Assembly (NCBI GenBank): GCA_023101885.1
Contig: JALPQD010000089.1
Span: 6,309,087 to 6,373,086, forward strand
Length of the DNA stretch: 64,000 bases
Source of the DNA: Typhlomys cinereus
Lineage: Eukaryota; Chordata; Mammalia; Rodentia; Platacanthomyidae
Reading direction: 5' to 3'
Under the pieces are notes generated by a model. The model worked only from the letters and a program-made list of their open reading frames with translations, searched no databases and was not told the origin of the DNA. The translations under genes were made by a program, and so were the position numbers. The stretch's first letter is position 1; each line of letters starts with the position of its first letter. Below are positions 11,870 to 22,073 of this stretch, in pieces.

Positions 11870-11980
11870 AGTGGAATCATGTGTTCATCTCTCCATGACC
11901 TTATGTCGTTTAACATGAAAAACCTCTAAATTCACCTATCTCGTCATACATGACAGGATTTCTTGCTTTTTTAAATTTTT

Positions 11981-12022
<42 letters not shown>

Positions 12023-12850
12023 CAGAGGGTACTGTGTGTGCCTGTGGAGGCCTAAGGTTGACTCCAGGAATCATTTTGGATTGTTTTACCTCCTATTTGG
12101 TTTGCGCTGGAGTTTCCTAGTTTCTGCTTTCCAGGACCGGAAGTACAGACTGCCGCTATTTCTGCCTGATGTTTTCACATGGGATCTGGGATCTGAACTG
12201 AGGACCTTCTGCTTATGAGGCAGAGGTTTAACTCCTGAGCCATCTCTGTGGCCCAGGATTTCTTTCTTTTTTAAAGCCAAATAGTATTCTCCTGTATGCT
12301 CACACCTTGTTTTTTTTTTGATCTGCTCCTTTTTAATAACACCCTGGTTATTACGAATGCTGCTGCAACAGACACGGGAATGCAATTATCTCTTTCGATC
12401 TTAATTTCAGTTTTGTTATTGGGGGGGGACTGTTGCCAGGGTGGGGCCTCTCGGCCTTGGCCATGGGGCAGCCTGTTGTGATTTCTGCAGTACCTGCACA
12501 TTTCATGATGTCCACAGCAGCGCATGCTTCCTGTCTCTGTCCACACAGCTCTGAGCGGCTTATTTTAGGGTACCACTTATCCTTCCAGCCATGGGGTGAC
12601 AGCCCATGGTGGGTTAGACTTGCCCTTCCCTGATGATTCGTGAGTTTGTTTAGTTTCTTTTGCGAAGTGTCTATTTGGGTCTTTCGTATGTTTTTAATCA
12701 TATCGTGTGTTATTTCGCTGTTGAGTTGAAGGTGTTTCCTATACATTCCGGATATCGACCCCTCATCAGATCTGCGGTCTGAATGTCTTCAGGTTCCCTC
12801 GGTCACCTTTTCACTCTGGTAACTTCACTGCTTCAGCCCTGGCAAGACTG
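11870..12850 (-). mobile_element. Antisense LINE-1 ORF2 3'-end fragment, interrupted by a SINE
   Basis: The complement of about 12240-12310 translates to a decayed ...TGEYYLALKKKEI, which matches the conserved C-terminal YTMEYYAAIKK-type motif of L1 ORF2. To the right, CCGGATATCGACCCCTCATC and AATGCTGCTGCAACAGAC are antisense counterparts of known upstream ORF2 motifs. The order is correct for a minus-strand L1. Reading frames are broken by many substitutions and a SINE (11975-12253) splits the fragment. It is a dead, old copy. Confidence 0.7.
11975..12253 (-). mobile_element. tRNA-related SINE, type B, inserted in LINE-1
   Basis: In reverse orientation the copy has a GT microsatellite tail (about 11984-12020), then the type-B body (AGGGTACTGTGTGTGCCTGT... 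GATTGTTTTACCTCC) and a head ending GAGCCATCTCTGTGGCCC. The flanks carry a 21-bp duplication with one mismatch at 11954-11974 and 12254-12274 (starting CAGGATTTCTT). The insertion therefore cut an older minus-strand LINE-1. Confidence 0.85.
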
Positions 12851-13078
12851 GGGCGTGATGGCCCAGACGCACAGCTGCAGGGGGCAGGACTGGAATCCAG
12901 AGCCTAGCCTACCCCAGGGCTAGCTGTCCTGCCTCCCAGACCCTTTGACTTTGCCATTTTGTGAGTCTTCACTGGGTCTTGTTGAAGCCTTTCCCATTGG
13001 CTGCAGAAGACACGCACGTAGAATGTAGTCAACACCCCTGGGCGTTCCTGGAGTCGTGTGTTGCTTGGCCTGCTCGGA

Positions 13079-13312
13079 TGATTTGCCCGGCCCCAGAGTC
13101 CAAACCTTTTCACTCTTCCAGAATGTTCCTCTCCCTGTGGTTTGCCTGGCCCCAGAGTCCAAACCTTTTTACCCTTCCAGAATGTTCCTCTCCCTGTGGT
13201 TTGCCTGGCCCCAGAGTCCAAACCTTTTCACCTTCCAGAATGTTCCTCTCCCTGATGGTTTGCCTGGCCCCAGAGTCCAAACCTTTTCACCTTCCAGAAT
13301 GTTCCTTTCCAT
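13079..13312. repeat. Minisatellite, four units of 59 bp
   Basis: The motif GCCTGGCCCCAGAGTCCAAA then CCTTTTCACC(C)TTCCAGAATG and TTCCTCTCCCTG repeats four times with a 59-bp period and few differences between units. The period is not a multiple of three. The open frames that cross it are therefore by-products of the repeat, not a protein. Confidence 0.95.
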
Positions 13313-15214
13313 TGCGAACGCCCCAGAGAATGACTGACAGATCTCCCTGGGACCAGCCTCTTACTCGTGGCACTCCCCAGGTTCATATCTCTTCCTCAAG
13401 GGGAGGAAGGGAGAGGCGGAACCCCAAGAAGGGTTCTTTGTTTTTGTGGGCATCAGTTTTCCTCATCCACAAACTCCCTGTGAGATTTTTGGGGGGCTTA
13501 ACTGAGCTTCTGTGTGGTGAGATGTGGGGGGGGGCACAGCCCAGCAGCGAGCTCCCTGCATGCCCACTTGCTGGTCCTGGTGGACCTGGCTGGGCATGTG
13601 GTGGGCAGTCATAGGAAAGCAAGGGTCCTGGTTCTGCGAGGCCAGTGACAGCCACCCCAGGACACCGCCGCCGGGGTGTCAGATGGGACCTGGGTTTGTC
13701 TTAGTGGCATTCACAAGAACACAGAGGCCAGAGCCCAGCCTGAGGACACGTCACGCTGCGTACTCCGGGATCCCAGCTGACATGTTGGACAGCTCGCAGT
13801 CACGGCGAGTGACACCCAAGGAGAAGGGTGTCATTGATGTAGCTGTGAGGACTCTAGATTCCTTCATTTTTCCCAAAAGATGGAAATCTTCCAACTCCTC
13901 CACAGATGATTGACAACTGGCTCCAGTTTCAGGCTGTAAATTAACACGTTGAGCCAAACACACCGAGTGGTGCTGTGGCCCACCTGGCAGTGCTGTGGCT
14001 GTCATCCATACTGCTGGACCAGTGTGAGCATTGGCTCGCTGTCTGGACAGGACTTTGCGCAACTACTGGACACTTGGGCTTAGGCTGTGAGCAGCGGTAG
14101 ATGAATGAGGGACACAGACTGCAGGAAAGAAGGGCTCTGTTCTTCCTAGGCAGACCTCGACAGAATTGGGGCTCCAGGTCCTCAAATACTGTCAGTCCTT
14201 GGCATAGGCATAGCCCTGAGACCACCCCGGGGCTGTGCAGTGAGCACAGTAGACATTTTCTCAATTCACAGCCAGGAAAGAAACACTTGGTCCATCGTAA
14301 GGTCCCCGAACTGAGGTGACGCATCCAGGGCTCACGTGCGTGGCTGTGATGTCAGAGACACTTCCTCAATGCATCTTCACCCCTTGGAGTGTGTGTTATC
14401 GTCTTTATCTTCTTGGGGATCATGCCACAAAAACCCCAGATATCAGCTTGTCATCAACTTGGTTGTGTTTATGTCGTTGCTATGGAAATCTGGGGGGGGG
14501 CGGGACTATAGGCTAGTAGCAAAACTTGGGTAACCACGTCATCACCACGAGAATGATTGGAGCAGGAAGTTGCTACTGAGCCAATGCTGGTGAGCTGGGG
14601 AATGAAGGACGCACAGGCTGCTGGGAAGCAGATCCTGTGGGGTTCAGGGCTTCCTGTGCAGAGAGGAAGCCCCCCTCTTCCAAGTCCCTGTCCACAGCTA
14701 AACAGCTCGTATGCAGTCATTTGCCCACGGATCGCAAGGACCTGCTGTGTGCTAGGCGCTGCCCTACAAACTGGGCACAGAGCCAGACACACCAGGTATC
14801 CCCTGACCTCCTGGGACTTCCATTGCAGTATTCCGCTGCTCATGTTAAAGACAAGGAAAGCTTGGATTTGGGTTTTCAGAATGGCTGTCTCCCGCAGCCC
14901 ATCCCCGCCCCTTAGGCTATCTGATGGACCATGTTTGCCAATACTACGCTCATCCTCACCGTGATGATTCCTTCAGTGCTCCGCCTCCGGCACAAGACCG
15001 CCTTTGCATTTATGTCTATCTCTGTGGAGTTGGGGAAGTGGCAGGTCAACGAGGTCATGCCCATCACCTCCTTCCCTTCATTCTAGGCTGTAGGCACTGG
15101 CAAGGCTTGGCACATGGGTGGCAGAGCTGGAGATGTAGCCGCCTGTTGCTTTCTATAAGAAGAACCAGTAACAAGGGGCCTGGGAACCCAGTCACTAGAG
15201 AGGCTACGAGAATC

Positions 15215-15368
15215 CTGGGCTCCAGGGGTGGTTGGTGGCCCCTGCCTGTGATCCTGCCCTGGGGAGTCTGAGGAAGTAACATTGTCGCGAGTACAAGACT
15301 AGCCTTGGCTACCCAGTGGCTTTCACAGCCTGGGCTACAGAGACCCTGTCACAAAAGAAAACAAAGCA
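15215..15368 (+). mobile_element. B1-like SINE, diverged
   Basis: Motifs in B1 order are GGTGGCCCCTGCCTGTGATC, GAGTCTGAGGAAG, GAGTACAAGACTAGCCTTGG, and AGCCTGGGCTACAGAGACCC followed by an A-rich tail. It is a 7SL-derived rodent SINE, moderately diverged. Confidence 0.75.
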
Positions 15369-15440
15369 ACACGTGTATGGGCATTTCATCTAGTACTGAG
15401 GACATTTCAAGACCGGAGACTAGGTCTAGAAGCTCGTTAG

Positions 15441-15462
15441 TTTTTTTTTTTTTTTTTTTTTT
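15441..15462. repeat. T22 homopolymer
   Basis: An uninterrupted run of 22 T is followed by AT-rich unique sequence. It could be the A-tail of a minus-strand retroinsertion, but no matching target-site duplication or AATAAA was found. Confidence 0.8.
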
Positions 15463-15779
15463 CCAAAAAAGATTTTACTTTAAATAAGCGTCAAAGCAGT
15501 AGTTATTTTTTTTTAAATATAAAACCATAGTTACTTTATATAGATTCATTGTATACTACAGATATGCGGAAGAATTGTTTACATTGAGTTACATCGTGTA
15601 TTTTGCTTCTCAGTCTGATCCTATGGCTTACCTGATGGTCCTGTATTATCCTAAGACAAACCTGACTGCAAATCAAGCCACCATGCCTTTAACTTTAGAA
15701 GTAAGTAAACACAATTTCCATGGGTGTCTTAAACTAGAAAACAACAGCTAATATTAGGTCGTACTACTTGACACACTAC

Positions 15780-16022
15780 AATTCTTTACTCCTTTGTGTC
15801 ATTGTTGCATCAACTCAGTGATACAAGTTTACCCTGGTATGCAGATGAGAAAAAGGCTAAAAGGGATTAAATGACTCATTTACACCCATGTGCATGTGTG
15901 CCATGGCGCCCACGTGGAAGCCAGTGGGCAACTTGAAGAAGTTGGTTCTCTCCTTCTACCTTTCAGACTGTGGGGATCAGACACACAGATCATCAGGCTT
16001 TTAGCCACTGAGCTCTTGCCGT
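15780..16022 (-). mobile_element. MIR-like fragment followed by B3-like SINE remnant
   Basis: About 15780-15879 ends CAGATGAGAAAAAGGCTAAA, an antisense MIR-type motif. About 15880-16022 (GGTTCTCTCCTTCTACCT...GATCATCAGGCTTTTAGCCA...GAGCTCTTGCC) matches the antisense B2/B3 SINE pattern. Boundaries are approximate. Confidence 0.5.
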
Positions 16023-16035
16023 ATCTTTCTTTTTT

Positions 16036-16366
16036 GCAGTTTTCATGTGTATGTGGAGCATGTGCATGCTCTCACACATGTGTGAGCACATGTACTCCTG
16101 TGCATGTGCGCATGTAAAGGCCCGAGGTTGATCTAGGGAATCATCCCTGGTCACTCTTCTACTTCATTCTTTCTAGGCTGGGTCTCTAGTTAAACTCAGA
16201 GGCTCGCTGACTGGGCTGGGGACTCCTAATCTCTGCCTTCCAGTGCAGGAATTATTGGGGGGGCACCACACCTCCTGGCATTTTATAAGGCACCCGGGGA
16301 CCTTCGCACCAGCCCTTTTGCTCGTGCACAAGTGCTTTAATTCCTGAACCACCTCACCAGTGCCCT
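16036..16366 (-). mobile_element. B4-like SINE, antisense, near full length
   Basis: Motifs in order on the + strand are GCATGTAAAGGCCCGAGGTT, CTAGGCTGGGTCTCTAG, CCAGTGCAGGAATTATTGG, GTGCACAAGTGCTTTAATTC and CACCTCACCAGTGCCC. This is the antisense layout of the rodent B4-type SINE (tRNA-like head at the right). It is diverged. Confidence 0.6.
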
Positions 16367-16400
16367 CTTTCTTAATATCTCCTCTGTATATTTAAGACAC

Positions 16401-16455
16401 GTAGCATGATGTTATAAGATGCATATATCATCATGTAGCATGATGTTATAAGGTA
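16401..16455. repeat. Two-unit tandem duplication, 34-bp period, AT-rich
   Basis: GTAGCATGATGTTATAAG occurs at 16401 and again at 16435. Confidence 0.8.
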
Positions 16456-16474
16456 TATAAAAAAGGTTATAGAG

Positions 16475-16930
16475 TGAGAAAGATCACTGAGTAGCTTATA
16501 AAAAAAAGGGGTTTATTTAGCTCACAGTTTTTGGAGGCTGAAAGTATGGACTGTAGGGGGCTGGCCCTGTGAGGACTGCACTGGCTGCGTTGGCTCATGG
16601 CTGATGGCATTGTAACTGGACCATATGTAAGAGAGAGGGCTCTCGTGGCAAGCTGGTAAGCTGAAGCGATGGAGGCTCCGCCTAGCCTCCTCTCCTTTGG
16701 GAACTGATAGGTCTTATAAAACTGCATTAATGTCTTTATTCTAACATAACCTGAGGAATGGTCCAGGATAGTGGGCTGGGTCTTCTCATATCAGTAATGC
16801 AATCAGCATAGTTACTCGTCCTCCCTACCCCCCATGTTGCAAGCAGAGCTAGTGGCCAAGCTGAATCTAGAGAATCCCTCAGAGGAGCAGGGAAGTCTAC
16901 CTAGTGTCAAGTTAATGTGTAACAGCAGCA
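16475..16930 (-). mobile_element. MaLR/MT-like LTR remnant, antisense
   Basis: The stretch opens GAGTAGCTTATAAAAAAAAG and GGTTTATTTAGCTCACAG, then TTTTTGGAGGCTGAAAGTA. This is the typical antisense start of rodent MT/ORR-type LTRs. Similar layouts occur at 36.88-37.19 kb and 37.87-38.24 kb. There is no coding remnant. The exact family is not assigned. Confidence 0.45.
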
Positions 16931-17234
16931 ATCACAGCTGGTAAGGACATTGCAACAATGTTGCTTTCTGTAGCCCCTGGGCTTGGAATGTCTTGGTTTG
17001 TGCCTTGCCCTTCCTTCACCGAGCTTTGTGGTTCTCTGAGTACACTGTTGCCTCAGGCACATTTCTTCCTGCCTTGTTTTACTATCATGAGATTGTTTTC
17101 TTGATTTCTTTTTCAGGTGGGTTAGCATTTGTGTGTAGAGATACCATGGAGTTCAGAACATTCGGTCTATAGCCAGCAATTACACTGAATTCATTGATTG
17201 GATCTAACAGGTTTTTTTTTATGGGGTCTGTGTT

Positions 17235-17529
17235 TGTGTTTGAAGCAGATATTCGTGTATGTGTTCCATTGCACGTATGGGCACACATTTGTGTTGGGTG
17301 CACATGCATGTGAAGATTTGCAGTTGACCTCAGTTTCTTCCGTGGTCCCTTTTGACTTCCTCTTCTGAGGCAAGGTCTCTCCGTTGAACCCAGGGCTCAC
17401 AGATCCACTAGTCTAGTAGCCAGCTTGCCCTGGGGAATCTCTGCTTCTCATGAGTGCAGGCATTACAAATGGCTGTAACACCTGCCTGGCTTTTTAAGGA
17501 GGTCCTTTGCTTGCACAACCAGCCCTTTG
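17235..17529 (-). mobile_element. B4-like SINE inserted in LINE-1 fragment
   Basis: The antisense B4 order is seen: TGAAGATTTGCAGTTGACCT, GGCAAGGTCTCTCCGTTGAA, GAGTGCAGGCATTACA, TTTGCTTGCACAACCAGCCC. The head is truncated at the right end. Confidence 0.55.
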
Positions 17530-18069
17530 TACATGGCCAGTGGTAACATCCAGTGTAAGAAGGTGGTGGCAACATACACACACCATATTCCCCGTAGCTG
17601 CCTGCCTGGGGGAAGGGTATATATAGAATCGTGTTCTCTGCAGACAGAGGCGGGTTTCCTTCCTTTCTGGTCTGGATGCCTTTCGTTTCTCTTTCCTGTC
17701 TGATTGCTTTTGCAGCCGGGTCTGGGTGGTTAGAGCAGCACCTGGCCAGATCAGTTTCATAACGGGCTCTGTTAGCTGTACGGTTTTCCTGGATAGTTCT
17801 CATTATATCGAGGAGCATTCTCTCTGCCCCCGAAGTATTACAGTTTTTTTTTTTCCTCCCAAGAGGTGAGTGTTGAACTCTGTCCATTGCTTCTCTGCAG
17901 ACAGGAGCATGCAGCGCCTTTCTTGAACTGGTGTGTGGTACCACTTGGGTAACGTTCGGTCTCTCTCTCATGTGTGTGGCTGACCGGAACTTTATTGAGG
18001 ATGTTTATATCGTGTTCATCAGACATCGCCTTTGCTTTTCTTGCGGCATCTTTGGCTTAGGCATTGCGG

Positions 18070-18077
18070 TGACGTCA
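18070..18077. promoter_or_regulatory. Palindromic CRE motif TGACGTCA
   Basis: This is a perfect cAMP-response element core in a LINE-1-flanking region of intron 1. The sequence match is exact. Function is not shown. Confidence 0.35.
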
Positions 18078-19830
18078 GTCTCATAACATGTGTGAGGATA
18101 CGTTCCCTCAGCTTTAGTTGCAGAAGTGTTGGCAGCAAGTCTGTTTTTTCAGAGTTTGGAGGACTTCAGCTGTGAAGCCGATGCATTCTGGGAATTGTGT
18201 TCTCTCCTATTTCATCCCTTCGCATTGTCCCGGACCCTTGCAGGCCCCTTCCTGTCACAGGGGGATGAGGGGTCTGTTTCTCCTGAGGACCAGGGCGTTG
18301 CTTGACTCTGGGTGAGCCAACATCTCCCCCTTCCTGCTCCAGTCTTTCTACCTCTGTGACCAGTTTCCGTACCTCCCCTACAGAAAGCCTCCCGTGTTCC
18401 TGCAGGGCTGCTGCTAACGTCCCCCCTCCCAAAATCTGTGCAGTGGTGCATGCCCACTTCCTGACCCTGACCATGGCGGCCCACTCACTGGCCATGTCAC
18501 TTCCTTAGTCTCTGGGGCCTCGAGGCCTTGGGAGCGCCAGGCTTGTTCTGTGTCCTGCAGGGCCTGGCACAGGATTGGGTGGCAGCTCCCCCCCCATAAA
18601 GTGATAAGCCTGGTGTAGCAGAACTTTGCCTGACTGGTCATTAGGCTCAAGTCACTGCCTCCTCAGCATATGGCCTTGGGCAGCACATGAGGCCCCCGTC
18701 CGTGGGCCTTGGTGGACTCATCACGATACCTGTGCCTCCTCCCAGGCCTGTCTCTGCTCAGCACTGAGAACTGGCCCTGGTGTCTCCCAGGTGTGTGTCA
18801 CAGGGGAAGCAGCAGCAGAGTCAGGCTGCGACGGGTGGCGCGCTGGAGCCGTGGGAAAAGTCTCCTTTACGTTCTCCACCCTCGGAGCCTGTAAGGTCCT
18901 AGCCGGGTGGATGCTCCGCTTCCCTGCACTCAGCCCAGGTTCCCTCCATCGAAGGGCACGCAGGAATTGGCTGGCTGCACACAGGTCCAGATGTGCCACT
19001 GTCAGGAAGAGGATCTGGCCACGCCCGTCTGCTTGAGAAGTGAGAAGTGTGTTCTGGCCACGCGCTGAGGAGAGAAGATGCCAGGCGTCTCCTACCATGT
19101 GCATCATCTTGGTACACTCCTCAACAGATGCGATGCGCGTAACTTCTCTTTAAACTTCTCGGTGTTGGAACCTTTGCTGAGGAAAGGCAGCTTTACAGCA
19201 TCATGAAAGTGGAGAGGCTCTGGGTAAAGGGCACAGGGGTCGTCCTCCTTAGCCACTGGGCCCATCAAGTACCAGACATGATGCTCTGTTCTGTCCATAC
19301 GCACCTGTGATGAAGTGTCACTTAGACTTACACGTAGCATGAGTTAACGACTAACTTACAGACTGAGACTGAGCTCCGAGGCCATTACCGTGTAAAGAGG
19401 TTTGTTTGCGCACAGGCGCTGTGACTCCACAGCAGTCTATCTGACATTGAGGGTCTCCTGGCCTGCTTGGCTCACAGAGCAGGGGTCTAGCCTCCTTCCC
19501 TGCTCCTAACACTTCTCCTCGGGGTCGGCCCATTCCAAGTTACACCACCAGCAGCCCTGCCCTTTGGAAGCCGCTTGCTCTCGGCCTTCCATCCACCCTA
19601 CAAGCCACCGGCCACAGCACGGGCTTTGTGCACACTGCCTTTGCCCAGTGTGGGATGGTGACTCATCCAAGCAGGCTCCGTCTCGAGGATGGAAGGCCAA
19701 GGCGACGACCTCGACTGAGCAGGGGAAGCGTGTCAGCTCACGGTGAACTGAGGAACATCTGCTTGGGCGGGCTATGCGCTGGGAACCTGTCATTGGTGCT
19801 CTCAACGGCCTCGTCTCTTTGTTAAATATG

Positions 19831-19960
19831 AGAGGAGGAGAGTGTGGAGGTCAGAGGACAACTTTCAGATGTCGCCTCCTTCCACCCTGTGGGATCGAAC
19901 TCAGCTCTCCGTATTTGTGAACAGGCGCCTTCTATCCGCTGAGCCATCCCGCCAGCCCCA
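19831..19960 (-). mobile_element. B2/B3-type SINE, antisense
   Basis: GTGTGGAGGTCAGAGGACAA, then CTCCTTCCACCCTGTGGGAT, CGAACTCAG and TCCGCTGAGCCATCCCGCCA are the classic antisense B2/B3 landmarks. This copy keeps the widespread murid-like body, in contrast to the type-A and type-B SINEs elsewhere in the window. Confidence 0.75.
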
Positions 19961-21756
19961 GCCTTATCTTATAGACCAGGAAAGCGAGGCCCAAGTAACT
20001 TGTAAAAGGGGACAGGAGGACTGGGGGGGGGGGGTCCAGGAGGTCTCACTACCATTTCTCAGGTGAGAGAACCAGGCGGAAGGCTGCAGGTTCACATCCT
20101 GGCTCACAAGAACCAGTGACTGTGGAAGCCTGAGGGCCCGAGATGGAGTAAGCCCTATGTTCTGGAGTGGGCAACCCGGTTTCGGAAATTGGAGGAGTCT
20201 CATTCAGATGCACCAGCAAGGGCTGGCACAGCTGGCAGCAGCTGGCAGCAGCTGGCTCTGGTCTTTTACAGCTCAGCCCAGTTTCAAAACTGGGTCGCAT
20301 TAGAAGCTAGATGGTTCGTCAGGGCTGAGTTAACCCTGAGTCAGGGTGGGGGTGAGGAGGTTCCCCGCTGTTCCTCTGCCCCACCCTGGGCCAGGCCCCT
20401 CACCGTGGGGGTCTGGTGGGCGCGGGCTGTGCAGCACCTCAGTCAGCAGACTTGGACCTCTGCCCATCCCCTCCCTCCCCCTGAAAGTCAGCCACCCAGG
20501 ACTCTGTGCCAGGAAGACCCGGGGCAGCTGGGCAGAGGCTGGAGCAAAGCAAGGCCAGAATGTGGATGGCCAGCTGGGGGCTTCCGGCTGCCATCCCGTC
20601 CCTCCCACCGCTCGCTGTGTGCCTTTGGGTGGCCTCTTGGAGTCTGTTCACTGAGCTGCTTACAGGGCTGCTTGAAAAGCGACGCGTAGTCGTCCCCCCC
20701 CCCCCCATTATGAAGGCTTTGACAGATAGACCGGATTGCTTGGGCTTGTTAACAACGAAGACTGACGTAAATGTCACATCCGTGAATGACTGTCACATAA
20801 AAATGTGGATTTCTGGTGTTTCTGGAAAAGCGGGCCTGGCTGTAAAGCAGCTGTTACTGCGGCTGCAGAGGAGGAGGAGGAGCTGCCCAGCCGACTCTAT
20901 GCCCCGTGCCCCCCTGTGCCCCCCATGCACCTGCTCCTCCTGAGGAAGACACCGTATCCCGGGCTCTTCACGGGTCAGTTTAGGGGAGGAGGGGGTCCAG
21001 AGAGACTGAGAGTTGCAGGTAAGAGGCAGAGGTGGGACGGGACCGCGCCTTGGACCCTGCAGTGAGTAGATGTCTGTAGAAGCTGGAGACAGGTCCAGCG
21101 CCTGGACAGAGACGCGAGCGTGGACAGTTCAGGGGTCTCGCTTGCTGTAAGGATCCATCTGGAATGTCAAGACTGTCTTCAGGTGGTGTGGAATTGATGG
21201 TGGTACTGGGTGAGACCCCAGGCTGGGTAAAAATGTTCTCCGCACCTGCTCTGCGGCTGAGGGCGAGCCGCTCGGCCTCTCTGCCTTGACTTTCCCACTT
21301 GCCAAGTGAGCGTTATGGGTCGTTAAGCCCTGACTTGTAGTAAGTGCTCCGTGAGCGCCAGCCAGTGAGGTGTTCCATCCCCAGGCAATGGATTGTGCCC
21401 CCGTTAGGGCATGAATCCAGGTCCTCAGGCATGCCAAGCCAGCCTCTAGAAGTTTCTCCATGAGTCTCCTGGCGGGAGTCTGTCTGGAAACGCCAAGCAG
21501 AGGGCCGTGTGACAGCTACACCTCCCTGCAGGGAGCCAGCTGCAGGGCAGCGGCCGGAGCATCTGGTTGTGGAAGCTGCGTGTGTGGAGCAGGTCGTGAG
21601 GCATTTTGTGCCTCTGCTTGGAGCAGAGGTTCCGCTAAGGCTTCCCTTGGGAAAAGGTCAAAGAGAAAAGGGGGAGGGCTGCTAATACTCCAAAACACGG
21701 GTGTGGTCCGTCCTGGGGTCCTTGGGTGGCTCTTTGGCCTGTAGGACCTGGTTCTT

Positions 21757-22073
21757 TTTATTATTATTTTTATTTTATTTTATTTTATTTATTCAATTGT
21801 GTGTGTGTGTGCGTATGTATGTGCGCACGCGCGTGTGTGTATGTATGTGTGTGTATGTAGAACCACGGACGAATTCGGGAACCACCATGGACCGTCTCCA
21901 CATCCTTCTTGTTTACTCTGCCCCAGGATTCACAGGCTCCTCCCTACCAGGACCAGAAGTGCAGGCCGCCCCCGCTTCCACCTGGCGTCTATATGTGGGA
22001 TCTGGGATCCGAACTCAGGACCTTCCGCCTGCAAGGCGGAGGCTTAACTCCTGAGCCACCTCTCCAGCCCAGA
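21757..22073 (-). mobile_element. tRNA-related SINE, type A
   Basis: The reverse copy starts with T-rich/(ATTTT)n, then ATTCAATTG and a GT/GC microsatellite. The type-A body follows (GAACCACGGACGAATTCGGG, TTACTCTGCCCCAGGATTCA) and a head ending CCACCTCTCCAGCCC. A short duplication TGGTTCTT lies at 21749-21756 and 22074-22081. The tail read in SINE sense holds repeated AATAAA. Confidence 0.9.

Larger units (their letters stand above)
17100..18090 (-). mobile_element. Antisense LINE-1 ORF2 (RT-region) fragment, interrupted by a SINE
   Basis: On the + strand CTGCAGACAGAGGCGGGTTT, CTTTCCTGTCTGATTGCTTT, CACCTGGCCAGATCAGTTTC and GAACTTTATTGAGGATGTTT match, in order, the antisense of L1 ORF2 sequence in the reverse-transcriptase region. 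A 187-codon open frame on the minus strand (17408-17971) runs through part of this region and is a decayed remnant mixed with SINE sequence. The copy cannot be functional. A B4-like SINE splits it at about 17235-17529. Confidence 0.6.

Noticed and set aside
12961..13614. 217-codon open frame on + strand with repeated SKPF/FTLPEC-type peptide
   Set aside because: The repeated peptide comes from the 59-bp minisatellite, whose period is not a multiple of three, so the peptide repeats only after frame changes. There is no start context or family match.
15441..15700. Candidate processed pseudogene 3' end on the minus strand after T22
   Set aside because: No target-site duplication or polyadenylation signal was found and no parent transcript is recognised.
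17408..17971. 187-codon open frame on the minus strand
   Set aside because: It overlaps an antisense LINE-1 ORF2 fragment interrupted by a B4-like SINE and is a mixture of both. It is a remnant, not a gene.
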